Program-made: the position numbers and the translations under genes
Notes under the pieces: generated by a model
What the model was told of the DNA's origin: nothing
Database searches by the model: none
What the model saw: the letters and a program-made list of their open reading frames with translations, nothing else
In this document: piece by piece, positions 32,917-41,292 of the stretch
Numbering within the stretch: position 1 is the stretch's first letter
How the letters are laid out: every line of letters begins with the position of its first letter
Origin: Serinicoccus kebangsaanensis
Lineage (GTDB): Bacteria > Actinomycetota > Actinomycetes > Actinomycetales > Dermatophilaceae
Length of the DNA stretch: 64,000 bases
Assembly: GCF_008919445.1 (NCBI RefSeq)
Contig: NZ_VSLG01000003.1
Location: 186,001-250,000 of the forward strand
Direction of reading: 5' to 3'

Positions 32917-33903
32917 TCAGTCGCCCTGACGGGTCGTGCCGTCGAGCCGTTCCATCTGGTCGGTGAGGAAGGCCCGCAGCCGCTGCCGCAGGTCGTTCTC
33001 CTGGGTCTGCAGACCGCTGATCGTGGAGGCCAGCGCGGACTCCTGCCCGTGCAGGTCCTCCAGCACGCTGGTCCGCTGGCTCTCGGCCTCGCTGATCATC
33101 TGGTCGTGGTTGCTCTGGCCCTCGCCCACGAGCCGGTCGCGCTCCTGCTCCCCGGTGCTGACCAGCTCGTCGTGCTGGGCCTGACCCTCCTGGACCAGCC
33201 GGTCGTGCGACTCCTGCCCGGTGCGCAGCAGCTCGTCGTGCTGGGCCTGACCCTCGTGCACCAGCCGGTCGTGCGACTCCTGCCCGGTGCGCAGCAGCTC
33301 GGCGCTGCGCTCGTCGGCCTCCGCGACCACGCTGGCCTTGTAGCCGTCGCCCTCCTCGATGAGGCGGGCCTTGGCGCTCTCACCCTCGGCGACGTGCTGG
33401 TCGTGCAGGCGCTGGGCTAGCGAGATGATCGAGCTGGGGTCCTCGCCCCCGGCCGCCGAGACCTCGGCGTCCGGCTGGTCGGCGCCGACAGCGGCGACCT
33501 GCTCCATCGAGGTGCGCAGCTCGTCGCGCTCCTGCTCGACGCCGGCGACCCGCTCCTGGGCCTGCGCGAGCTGCTGCTCGGCGGCGGCGCGGGCCTCCTG
33601 GCACTCGGCGAGCTGGCGACGCAGGCTCTCGACGTCGGAGTCAGCACCGGCCGGGGCCGCCGCGTCGGCGTCCCGCGGGTCGAGCTGCTCGTCGGTCGCG
33701 GTGCTCGCCGCCCCCGCCATCGAGCCGCCACCGGCGCGGCAGTCCTCGAGGTCGGTGCGGAGCCCGTCGTTCTCGGCCACCAGCCGCCGCAGCTCCACCA
33801 CGACCTCGTCCAGGAAGTCGTCCACCTGGGTCTCGTCGTAGCCGCGCCGCAGATGCGTCGCGCTGAAGCTCTTCTTGATGACGTCCTCGGGGGACAGCGC
33901 CAT
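32917..33903 (-). CDS. divIVA: DivIVA domain protein (Wag31-like) with extended repeat coiled coil
   Basis: A 328-residue polar growth/septum protein. The N-terminal DivIVA domain is clear: 'MALSPEDVIKKSFSATHLRR' then 'GYDETQVDDFLDEVVVELRR' (1-40), the membrane-curvature-binding part. A low-complexity linker (about 58-90) leads to a very long coiled coil. Residues about 200-262 consist of a 22-residue repeat ('TGQESHDRLVHEGQAQHDEL' and variants), visible in DNA at 33115-33300. DivIVA recruits cell-wall synthesis at poles in actinobacteria. It follows yggT and sepF as in other actinobacterial dcw clusters. The N-terminus and context are firm; the repeat expansion is unusual. Confidence 0.9.
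   Translation of the reverse strand: MALSPEDVIKKSFSATHLRRGYDETQVDDFLDEVVVELRRLVAENDGLRTDLEDCRAGGGSMAGAASTATDEQLDPRDADAAAPAGADSDVESLRRQLAECQEARAAAEQQLAQAQERVAGVEQERDELRTSMEQVAAVGADQPDAEVSAAGGEDPSSIISLAQRLHDQHVAEGESAKARLIEEGDGYKASVVAEADERSAELLRTGQESHDRLVHEGQAQHDELLRTGQESHDRLVQEGQAQHDELVSTGEQERDRLVGEGQSNHDQMISEAESQRTSVLEDLHGQESALASTISGLQTQENDLRQRLRAFLTDQMERLDGTTRQGD
33115..33300 (-). repeat. 66-bp tandem repeats inside divIVA
   Basis: Units start at 33115 (degenerate), 33181 and 33247 (54 bp long), each in phase with the reading frame. The second and third differ at only two positions over 54 bp, which points to recent duplication or ongoing length change. Each unit encodes 22 residues of coiled coil, that is about six heptad turns per two units. 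Confidence 0.85.
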
Positions 33904-34012
33904 GTTTCACCTCACGTTCGCAGGGAACCACCGCCCGGACCCGTCTCACGTGCCGGGCGGGTGGTGACGTGCCGGGATGCACGATGTCCAGCGAGCACTC
34001 TAACGCACGTGC

Positions 34013-34297
34013 TCAGAAGGGCAGGGAGAGCGCCAGACCGCGGGCGATGCCGACCGCGATGATGAGGACGAGGAAGCCGAGGTCGAGTGCGACGCCCCCG
34101 ATCCGCAGCGGCGGGATCACCCGGCGCAGGGCGCGCAGCGGCGGGTCGGTGAGGGAGTAGATGCCGTTGGCCAGGACCAGCACGGGCCCCTTCGGGCGCC
34201 ACTCGCGGGCGAAGACCTGCACCCAGTCGAAGACCAGCCGCGCGATGAGGACGAAGAAGTACAGGTTGAGCAGGAGCGCGAGGATCGAGCCGATCAT
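34013..34297 (-). CDS. YggT family membrane protein
   Basis: A 94-residue protein with two hydrophobic segments (about 3-22 and 70-90) and the family motif 'DWVQVFAREWRPKGPV' followed by 'LTDPPLRALRRVIPPLRIGG'. YggT proteins are linked to division and osmotic tolerance, with no known enzymatic role. It sits between sepF and divIVA, its usual actinobacterial place. Confidence 0.9.
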   Translation of the reverse strand: MIGSILALLLNLYFFVLIARLVFDWVQVFAREWRPKGPVLVLANGIYSLTDPPLRALRRVIPPLRIGGVALDLGFLVLIIAVGIARGLALSLPF

Positions 34298-34358
34298 GCG
34301 TCCACCCTACGCGAGCAGGCTGGGAGGTCGCGGTGAGCCGGCGGCGACGCGGGCCCGG

Positions 34359-34868
34359 TCAGCTCTGGTTGAACGGACCCTGCGCGCCGCGGGTCTGCTC
34401 GGCCGGCGTGCCGCCGTCGACCTCGACGAAGGACGGGCTGAGCAGGAAGACCTTGCTGGTGACCCGCTCGATGCTCCCGTGCAGGCCGAAGGCGAGCCCG
34501 GCGGCGAAGTCGACCAGCCGCTTGGCGTCGGAGTCGTCCATGTCCGAGAGGTTCATGATGACCGGCACCCCGCCGCGGAAGGCCTCACCGATCGTCTTGG
34601 CCTCGTTGTAGGTGCGGGGGTGGATCGTGGTGATGCGGTTCAACTCGCCGACCTCCGGCTCGCGGACGACCTGGGAGACGGGGGTCCGGGTGGGCAGGGT
34701 CGCCACGGACGTGTCGCCCGCGCCGGCGTCCTCACGCAGCTGACGCACGGTCGCACCACCGGTGCGCTGCTCGGGCGACTCCTCGGCGTAGGTGTCGTAG
34801 TCGTCGAAGCGCTCGTCGGACTCGGCGAGTCCGAGGTACTCCATGGTCTTGCGCAGTGCCCCGGCCAT
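34359..34868 (-). CDS. sepF: Cell division protein SepF
   Basis: A 169-residue FtsZ membrane anchor. The N-terminal amphipathic helix is '[15 protein letters not shown]', followed by an acidic linker and the core domain from about residue 75 ('[20 protein letters not shown]', '[20 protein letters not shown]', '[20 protein letters not shown]'). In actinobacteria without FtsA, SepF binds the C-terminal tail of FtsZ; the matching tail is present in ftsZ here. Transcribed after ftsZ, pgeF and yggS. Confidence 0.95.
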   Translation of the reverse strand: MAGALRKTMEYLGLAESDERFDDYDTYAEESPEQRTGGATVRQLREDAGAGDTSVATLPTRTPVSQVVREPEVGELNRITTIHPRTYNEAKTIGEAFRGGVPVIMNLSDMDDSDAKRLVDFAAGLAFGLHGSIERVTSKVFLLSPSFVEVDGGTPAEQTRGAQGPFNQS

Positions 34869-34929
34869 GTGTGCGAGCTCCTAGGTGCTGACGGGCGGTA
34901 GTCCCGTGGTGGATCGGACGTCACCGACG

Positions 34930-35664
34930 CTACCGCTGCGCGGGTCGAGAACCGAGGATTGCGCTCCCGACACGCAGGTGTGTCGCGCCTGCCGCCACGG
35001 CCGCCTCGAGGTCGCCGCTCATGCCGGCCGACACCCAGGTCGCCGCGGGGTGGATATGCCGCAGCCGCCCCCCGATCTCGACGAGGCGCCGGAACGCCTC
35101 GAAGGTGCCGTCCTCGTCCAGCTGGGGCGGGGCGATCGCCATCACCCCGCGCAGGGTCAGGTGCTCGGCCGCCGCGACGGCCTCGGCGAGCGCGTCCAGC
35201 TCGCCCGGGACGGCACCGCCGCGGCCGGCGTCCTCGCCCTCCCCGAGGTCGACCTGCAGCAGCACGTCCAGCGGCCCGGTGGCTGCACGCGCGGCCACGG
35301 CCTCGGCGCGACCCGTCTCCAGCGAGCGGACCAGGCGGGCCCGGTCCACGGACTGGACGACGTCGGCATACCGCGCGACCCGCTTCGCCTTGTTGGTCTG
35401 GAGCTGTCCGACGAAGTGCACCCGCAGTCCCGCCCGGGTCGCCGGGGCCAGCGCACCGACCTTCTCGCCCGCCTCCTGGTCCCGGCTCTCGCCGATGTCG
35501 CCGACCCCGTGCGCGGCGAGCGCCTCGACGTCGTCGGCGGGGAAGAACTTCGTGACGGCGACGAGGGTCAGCTCGTCCGCGGACCGTCCTGCGGTCCCGC
35601 ACGCCCGTTCCACGCGGCGGCGCACCTCGGCCAGGCGCGCCGTCAGCTCCTCCTCACGCGCCAC
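34930..35664 (-). CDS. YggS/PLPBP family pyridoxal phosphate homeostasis protein
   Basis: A 244-residue single-domain PLP-binding protein that balances free vitamin B6 rather than catalysing a known reaction. The PLP lysine lies in 'LTLVAVTKFFPADDVEAL' near residue 38, with 'DIGESRDQEAGEKV', 'VHFVGQLQTNKAK' and the phosphate-binding 'WVSAGMSGDLEAAVAAGATH' later. 'GES' followed by R-D-Q replaces the more usual GENY form. GTG 35664 begins two bases after the stop of pgeF, so the genes are coupled. Confidence 0.92.
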   Translation of the reverse strand: MAREEELTARLAEVRRRVERACGTAGRSADELTLVAVTKFFPADDVEALAAHGVGDIGESRDQEAGEKVGALAPATRAGLRVHFVGQLQTNKAKRVARYADVVQSVDRARLVRSLETGRAEAVAARAATGPLDVLLQVDLGEGEDAGRGGAVPGELDALAEAVAAAEHLTLRGVMAIAPPQLDEDGTFEAFRRLVEIGGRLRHIHPAATWVSAGMSGDLEAAVAAGATHLRVGSAILGSRPAQR

Positions 35665-35666
35665 GG

Positions 35667-36434
35667 CTAGGCCACCCGCTCCGGTGGCAGCAGCCGGACC
35701 ACCCCGGCGAAGCGTCCGGTCCTGCCGTCGCGGCGGTAGGAGTAGAGGTCCTCGCGCTCCCGGGTGCAGCCGGGGAGCCACCGCACCGAGACGTCCAGGT
35801 CACTGTCCGCCAGCTGCTGCACCACGCCGGCGGCCACGTCCACGGCCGGCGTGCCGGACCGCGACACGCTCACCGCGGACGCGACCACCGCCGCCGCCTG
35901 GTCGCGCAGCGCGGCCGGCACCTCGTAGCACCGGGGGCACACCGAGGGCCCGACGACCGCCTCCAGCTGCGTGGCACCGAGGTCGCGCAGCGCCTGCACC
36001 GCCGCCGGCACGACCCCGGCGACCAGGCCGGGACGACCGGCATGCACCGCCGCCGCCAGCCCTTCGGTGCGGTCGACCAGGAGCAGCGGGACGCAGTCGG
36101 CGACCAACACCACCAGCGCCTCGTCGGTGCTGCCGGTGACCAGGGCGTCGGCGGCGGGGACGCCCTCCTCACCGGCCCCGGAGGTGGCGGGGGTGAGCGC
36201 GACCGCGCTGCCGTGCTGCTGGTCCATCAGCCGCAGGTCGGCCACGCGCAGGCCCAGCTCGTGCGCCAGCCGGTGCCGGTTGGTGCTGACCGCCTCCTCG
36301 AGGTCCCCGACGTGCGCACCGAGGTTGAACGAGGCGAAGGGAGCCAGGCTGGACCCGCCGTGCCGGTCGGTCACCGCCCACTCCACGCCGTAGCGGTCGC
36401 CGGTCGGCTCGAGGCGCTCGCGCCAGGTGAACAC
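35667..36434 (-). CDS. pgeF: YfiH/LACC1-family purine nucleoside phosphorylase
   Basis: A 255-residue protein of the multicopper-polyphenol-oxidase-like fold, now known to act on purine nucleosides and, in E. coli, to remove faulty muropeptides. Conserved metal and active-site motifs are 'LMDQQHGSAV' near 70, 'VLVADCVPLLLVD' near 110 and 'GLAAAVHAGRPGLVAG' near 127. GTG 36434 begins 13 bp after ftsZ ends. Its place between ftsZ and yggS is standard in actinobacteria. Confidence 0.88.
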   Translation of the reverse strand: MFTWRERLEPTGDRYGVEWAVTDRHGGSSLAPFASFNLGAHVGDLEEAVSTNRHRLAHELGLRVADLRLMDQQHGSAVALTPATSGAGEEGVPAADALVTGSTDEALVVLVADCVPLLLVDRTEGLAAAVHAGRPGLVAGVVPAAVQALRDLGATQLEAVVGPSVCPRCYEVPAALRDQAAAVVASAVSVSRSGTPAVDVAAGVVQQLADSDLDVSVRWLPGCTREREDLYSYRRDGRTGRFAGVVRLLPPERVA

Positions 36435-36447
36435 GGGCGCCGTCGCC

Positions 36448-37740
36448 TTACTTGAGGAAGTCGGGCACGTCCAGGTCGTCGGAGTCCTCGAAGGTCACCT
36501 GGCGGGGCGGCTGCTGCACCGGACGCTGGGGGGCCGCCGTCCGGGCTCCGTCGTCGTCGGTCTGCTCCTGGCCCGGCTGCGCGGCCTCACCGCCACCCTG
36601 GGCGGGCTGGCCCTGCTGGCCGGCGCCGGGCGCCACCTGCTGGTCGGCCTGGGGCTCCGGACGCGGCTGCTGCTGGCCTGCCGCGGGCCGCTGCTGCGGC
36701 TGTGCCGGGGACCCGCCGGCCTGCTGGCGGTTCGCCCCGCCGGCCTGCACCTGCCCCAGCGCACGCTCGTTGCCCTCGCCGCGGCCCGGCGGCACCCCAC
36801 CGTCGAAGCCGGCCGCGATGACGGTGACCCGGACCTCGTCGCCCAGGGAGTCGTCGATGACCGCCCCGAAGATGATGTTGGCCTCCGGGTGCGCGGCCTC
36901 CTGCACCAGCCGGGCAGCCTCGTTGATCTCGAACAGCCCGAGGTCGGAGCCACCCTGGACCGACAGGAGCACGCCGTGCGCACCCTCGATGCTGGCCTCG
37001 AGCAGCGGTGAGGAGATCGCCAGCTCGGCGGCCTGCACGGCGCGGTCCTCGCCGCGGGCCGAGCCGATCCCCATGAGCGCCGAACCGGCACCCTGCATGA
37101 CCGACTTGACGTCGGCGAAGTCGAGGTTGATCAGGCCGGGTGTCGTGATGAGGTCGGTGATGCCCTGCACACCGGACAGCAGCACCTGGTCCGCGCTGCG
37201 GAAGGCATCCAGCATGGACACCGTCCGGTCCGAGATGGACAGCAGCCGGTCGTTGGGGATGACGATGAGGGTGTCGACCTCGTCGCGCAGCGAGGCGATC
37301 CCCGACTCGGCCTGGTTGGCGCGACGGCGGCCCTCGAAGGTGAACGGTCGGGTCACGACACCGATGGTCAGCGCACCGAGCGACTTGGCGATCTTGGCCA
37401 CGACCGGGGCACCGCCGGTGCCCGTGCCGCCACCCTCACCGGCGGTGACGAAGACCATGTCCGCGCCGCGCAGCGCCTCCTCGATCTCCTCGGTGTGGTC
37501 CTCGGCGGCCCGCCGGCCCACCTCCGGGTCGGCACCGGCACCGAGGCCGCGGGTCAGCTCCCGACCGACGTCCAGCTTGACGTCGGCGTCGCTCATCAGC
37601 AGGGCCTGGGCGTCGGTGTTGATGGCGATGAACTCGACACCCTTGAGGCCGACCTCGATCATCCGGTTGATGGCGTTCACGCCACCCCCGCCGATGCCGA
37701 CGACCTTGATGACGGCCAGGTAGTTCTGCGCTGCGGACAC
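36448..37740 (-). CDS. ftsZ: Cell division protein FtsZ
   Basis: A 430-residue tubulin-like GTPase that forms the Z ring. Motifs are '[18 protein letters not shown]' at the start, the tubulin signature '[20 protein letters not shown]' near 110, and '[20 protein letters not shown]' near 185. After the globular domain (about 315) comes a Gln/Pro/Gly-rich linker of some 100 residues, then the conserved tail '[10 protein letters not shown]', the binding site of SepF. GTG 37740 follows GAAAGG. A 128-bp gap separates it from ftsQ, so it probably has its own promoter. Confidence 0.97.
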   Translation of the reverse strand: MSAAQNYLAVIKVVGIGGGGVNAINRMIEVGLKGVEFIAINTDAQALLMSDADVKLDVGRELTRGLGAGADPEVGRRAAEDHTEEIEEALRGADMVFVTAGEGGGTGTGGAPVVAKIAKSLGALTIGVVTRPFTFEGRRRANQAESGIASLRDEVDTLIVIPNDRLLSISDRTVSMLDAFRSADQVLLSGVQGITDLITTPGLINLDFADVKSVMQGAGSALMGIGSARGEDRAVQAAELAISSPLLEASIEGAHGVLLSVQGGSDLGLFEINEAARLVQEAAHPEANIIFGAVIDDSLGDEVRVTVIAAGFDGGVPPGRGEGNERALGQVQAGGANRQQAGGSPAQPQQRPAAGQQQPRPEPQADQQVAPGAGQQGQPAQGGGEAAQPGQEQTDDDGARTAAPQRPVQQPPRQVTFEDSDDLDVPDFLK

Positions 37741-37837
37741 GATGGACCTTTCGGGAACGGGTGCAGGTGCGATGCATGGTTAGCGGTGCGTGAGCGCGAG
37801 CATACGCGGGGAGTCGGCGAGGCACCCCCAGGGTGAA

Positions 37838-37856
37838 CCTCGACCTCAGGTCGAGG
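37838..37856. repeat. 19-bp perfect palindrome between ftsQ and ftsZ
   Basis: cctcgacct-c-aggtcgagg has perfect 9-bp arms around one base, starting 13 bp after the ftsQ stop and about 100 bp before the ftsZ start. A second related gtcgagg lies beside it. It may terminate the ftsQ transcript partly, or be an operator of an ftsZ promoter. No T run follows. Confidence 0.45.
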
Positions 37857-37868
37857 GTCGAGGTCGGC

Positions 37869-38666
37869 TCAGCCGGTGGCCTCGGGCAACCCGGTGACGA
37901 CCGGCGTGCCGGGGATCCGGACGTCGATCGTCATCGCCAGCGCACCCTGCGGATCGATCGTCTCCTGCCCGATGAGGGCGGTCACGACGTTCCACTTCTT
38001 CTCGTTGTCGGTGGGGCTCCCCCACACCAGGGTCACCTGGCCGAGATCCATCTCGATGGAGCCGTCGCTGCCGACGGCCGGTGCGCCGAGATCGCCCTCG
38101 AGGGTGTCCGGGTCAGGTCGCATCCGCCACAGCTCGGCCAGCCCGGTGACCGTGTCGCTGTCCAGCTCGGTGGGGTCGGAGCGCAGGGTGATGAGCGGCA
38201 GCTTCTTGCTGGGCCGGTCCACCTGCTCGTAGATGACGCCGGAGGCGTCCGCCAGCCAGGTGGTGCCACCACCGCGCAGTGCCACGGCCGGCTCGCGCTC
38301 GGTGACGACCAGGGTCACCGAGGAGGGCCAGTCGCGCTCGACCTCGACGGCCGCGATGCGCCGGTCCTCGAGCACCCGGTCGCTGACGCGACCCTCGGAC
38401 ACCCTGGCCAGGGGGCGCCCGTGCGGGATCTGGGCGTGCTGCAGCGCGCTCTCCGTGACCTCCTCGCGGGCACCGGTCGCCTGCAGGTCCTTGACCACGA
38501 AGGCGGCGGAGAAGAAGAACAGGAAGACCATGGCCGCCGCCGCGGCCAGCACGACGGCCGTCCAGGTGAGCAGCGTCCGGCGACCGACACCGGCCATCCT
38601 GCGGCGGACGGCCCCGCCGCGTCGCTCGGGGCCGGCTCCGCGGCGCCAGGGCAGGGTCAGCTTCAC
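37869..38666 (-). CDS. ftsQ: Cell division protein FtsQ
   Basis: A 265-residue bitopic division protein. A basic cytoplasmic head (1-28) precedes one transmembrane helix ('LLTWTAVVLAAAAAMVFLFF', about 32-52), a POTRA domain ('VVKDLQATGAREEVTESAL') and the beta domain. It links FtsL/FtsB with FtsW-FtsI. GTG 38666 overlaps the murC stop (GTGA), the last of an unbroken chain of overlaps that begins at ftsI. Confidence 0.92.
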   Translation of the reverse strand: MKLTLPWRRGAGPERRGGAVRRRMAGVGRRTLLTWTAVVLAAAAAMVFLFFFSAAFVVKDLQATGAREEVTESALQHAQIPHGRPLARVSEGRVSDRVLEDRRIAAVEVERDWPSSVTLVVTEREPAVALRGGGTTWLADASGVIYEQVDRPSKKLPLITLRSDPTELDSDTVTGLAELWRMRPDPDTLEGDLGAPAVGSDGSIEMDLGQVTLVWGSPTDNEKKWNVVTALIGQETIDPQGALAMTIDVRIPGTPVVTGLPEATG

Positions 38667-40171
38667 GGCAGCACCTCCGGCGCCGGGTCGCGGCGGACGG
38701 CATCCTCCAGCAGGGTGAGCAGCTGGGCCCCGACCTGGGTCACGTCACCGGCACCGATCGTCACCACCAGCGTGTCCTGCTCGTCCGCGAGCAGCTCGGC
38801 CAGCGCCGGAGCGGCCTCGGCCACCGAGCCCACCTCCCGGACGTCGGGAGCCGCCTCGCCCAGCCCGCGGAGCCCCCGCGCCAGCAGACCGGAGGAGATG
38901 TCGGGATAGTCCTGCTGACGCTCGCGGGCGGCATAGACCGGCAGCAGCACGACCACGTCGGCGGCAGCCAGCCCGTCCACGAAGCCCTCGGCGAAGTCCC
39001 GGGTGCGCGAGAACAGGTGCGGCTGGAAGGTCACGACCAGGCGCCGGCCCGCGGCGGCGGCGCGGGCCGCGCGCACGGCTGCAGCCACCTTGGACGCGTT
39101 GTGCGCGTAGTCGTCGACGACCTCCACCGCGCCGCTGGCGCCGACCCGCTCGAACCGTCGGTGCGCCCCGGCGAAGTGCTCCAGGCCCTGCGCCGCTGCC
39201 TCCAGCGGCAGCCCGAACCCGGCGCCGGCCACCAGCACCGCGGCGGCGGCGTTGTGGACGTTGTGCTCACCGGGCACGGGGAGCCGCAGCCGGAGGGACG
39301 TCCCCGCGGGGATCGCCGCCGTGTCGGTGCCGAAGGTGAGCGTCCCGGTCGAGCTCGTCCCCTCGCTGCGCACGTCGTCGAGGCGGACGTCGACGTCGGT
39401 CCCGTCGCGGCTGCCCCAGGTGAGCACCCGCACCCCGGTGTCCGCGGCGTGCCGAGCCAGGCGCGCAGCACCCTCGTCGTCGACGCTCGTGACGAGCAGA
39501 CCGCCGGGGGCGATGGTCGACACGAAGTCGCGGTATGCCTGCTCCACCGCCTCCGCGTCGCCGTAGAAGTCGAGGTGGTCCGGCTGCACGTTGGTCACCA
39601 CGGCGACCTGGGGCCGGTAGGTGAGGAAGCTGCCGTCGCTCTCGTCCGCCTCGATGACGATCGGGTCCGCCCCCGAGCCCGGCGCGGAGCTGACCCCGCT
39701 GCTCGCGAGCGGCGCGCCGATGACATACCCGGGGTCGGCGCCCGCCGCCTGCAGCGCGGCCACCGTCAGGGCGCTGGTCGTGGTCTTGCCGTTGGCCCCC
39801 GCGACGGCCACCGCGAGCCGACCGTGCAGCAGCGCGGCGATCCCCTGCGACCGGTGCAGCACCCGCAGCCCCGCCTGCCGGGCGGCGACCAGCTCGGGGT
39901 TGTCCTCACGGATCGCGCTCGACACCACGACCGTGCGCGCCTCGCCCAGGTGATCGGCGTGGTGGCCGACGTGGACCCGGGCGCCGGCCTGCTCCACCGA
40001 CCGCAGCGTCGGGCTGTCCTGCTGGTCGGACCCGGACACCGGCACACCGCGCGCCAGGAACATCCGGGCCACTCCGGACATGCCCGAACCACCGATCGCG
40101 ATGAAGTGCACGCCGCCGAGCTGCTCCGCGGGCGGCACCGGCAGGGTGAAGTCGAAGCGGGAGCTGCTCAT
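38663..40171 (-). CDS. murC: UDP-N-acetylmuramate--L-alanine ligase
   Basis: A 502-residue ATP-dependent ligase adding the first residue of the stem peptide. Motifs are 'GVHFIAIGGSGMSGVARM' near 20, the Mur P-loop 'VAVAGANGKTTTSALTVAAL' near 120, 'VVTNVQPDHLDFYGDAEAV' near 190 and 'VEVVDDYAHNASKVAAAVRA' near 350. ATG 40171 overlaps the murG stop. The product feeds MurD, encoded three genes upstream. Confidence 0.96.
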   Translation of the reverse strand: MSSSRFDFTLPVPPAEQLGGVHFIAIGGSGMSGVARMFLARGVPVSGSDQQDSPTLRSVEQAGARVHVGHHADHLGEARTVVVSSAIREDNPELVAARQAGLRVLHRSQGIAALLHGRLAVAVAGANGKTTTSALTVAALQAAGADPGYVIGAPLASSGVSSAPGSGADPIVIEADESDGSFLTYRPQVAVVTNVQPDHLDFYGDAEAVEQAYRDFVSTIAPGGLLVTSVDDEGAARLARHAADTGVRVLTWGSRDGTDVDVRLDDVRSEGTSSTGTLTFGTDTAAIPAGTSLRLRLPVPGEHNVHNAAAAVLVAGAGFGLPLEAAAQGLEHFAGAHRRFERVGASGAVEVVDDYAHNASKVAAAVRAARAAAAGRRLVVTFQPHLFSRTRDFAEGFVDGLAAADVVVLLPVYAARERQQDYPDISSGLLARGLRGLGEAAPDVREVGSVAEAAPALAELLADEQDTLVVTIGAGDVTQVGAQLLTLLEDAVRRDPAPEVLP

Positions 40172-41292
40172 CCGTCGTGTCCCGCCGCCCGCAGGATGAG
40201 GTCCACCAGCCGGTCCGCGGCGTCCCGGTCACCGTGCTCGGCCGCGGCGGCCGCCATCTGGGCCACCCGGGCGCCGTCCAGCACGAGCGGCAGCACCACG
40301 GCGCGGACCCAGTCCGGGGCGACCACGGCGTCGTCCACCAGCAGCCCGCCGCCGGCTTCGACGACCTCCCGGGCGTTCAGGCGCTGCTCCCCGTTGCCCA
40401 CCGGGAGCGGGACGTAGATCGCCGGGACCCCCACCGCGGCCAGCTCGCAGACGGTCCCCGCCCCGGCCCGGCACACGGCCAGGTCGGCGACGGCGTAGGC
40501 CAGGTCCATCCGGTCGGAGTAGTTGCGGGCGACGTACCGCGCCCCGGTCGCCGCGTCGTCTGCGGGAGCGGTGACGTCCTTGCCGGCCCCGGTGAGGTGC
40601 AGCACCTGCACCCCCGCCGCGAGCAGGTCGGCTCCGGCTGCCGCGAAGGCCTCGTTCAGCCGCTGCGCACCCAGCGAGCCGCCGAAGACCAGCAGGGTGG
40701 GGCGGTCCGCGTCCAGCCCGAACTCCTTCATCCCCTCCGCCCGCAGCGCGTCCCGGTCCAGGGTGCGGATCTCCTCGCGCAGCGGCAGTCCCACCCGGGT
40801 GGCGTGCGGCAGCTCGGTGGAGGCGAAGGTCGTCGCCACGTGCCGGGTGAAGCGGGCCCCCAGCCGGTTCGCCAGCCCGGGCCGGGCGTTCTGCTCGTGG
40901 ATGACGATCGGCACGCCGGCTCGGCGTGCCGCGAGGTAGGCGGGGGTGGCGACATAGCCGCCGAAGCCCACGACCACCTGAGCGTCCACAGCCGTGAGTG
41001 CCCCGGTGGCGCTGGCCACCGCCCGCCGCAGCGCCGGCGCGAAGCGGAGCACGGCGGCATCCGGTCGCCGTGGGAAGGGCACCTTGGGCACCACCGTCAG
41101 GGGGTAGCCACGCTCCGGGACGAGGCGGGCCTCCAGGCCCTCCGCGGTGCCCAGGACGACGACCTCGCAGCCGGGGACCCGGCGGCGCAACGCGTCGGCC
41201 GTCGCCAGCAGCGGGTTGACGTGACCGGCGGAGCCACCCCCCGCGAGCACGACGCCCAGCCCCCGCGCGCCGGCCTGCGAGCTCCCGCTCAC
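40168..41292 (-). CDS. murG: UDP-GlcNAc:undecaprenyl-PP-MurNAc-pentapeptide GlcNAc transferase
   Basis: A 374-residue peripheral membrane GT-B enzyme that converts lipid I to lipid II. The N-terminal lipid I-binding loop 'VVLAGGGSAGHVNPLLATAD' near 14, 'VVVGFGGYVATPAYLAARRA' near 100, and the UDP-GlcNAc site 'LLVFGGSLGAQRLNEAF' near 190 and 'VCRAGAGTVCELAAVGVPAI' near 275 are all present. GTG 41292 overlaps the ftsW stop; longer frames lie inside ftsW and are rejected. Confidence 0.95.
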   Translation of the reverse strand: MSGSSQAGARGLGVVLAGGGSAGHVNPLLATADALRRRVPGCEVVVLGTAEGLEARLVPERGYPLTVVPKVPFPRRPDAAVLRFAPALRRAVASATGALTAVDAQVVVGFGGYVATPAYLAARRAGVPIVIHEQNARPGLANRLGARFTRHVATTFASTELPHATRVGLPLREEIRTLDRDALRAEGMKEFGLDADRPTLLVFGGSLGAQRLNEAFAAAGADLLAAGVQVLHLTGAGKDVTAPADDAATGARYVARNYSDRMDLAYAVADLAVCRAGAGTVCELAAVGVPAIYVPLPVGNGEQRLNAREVVEAGGGLLVDDAVVAPDWVRAVVLPLVLDGARVAQMAAAAAEHGDRDAADRLVDLILRAAGHDG

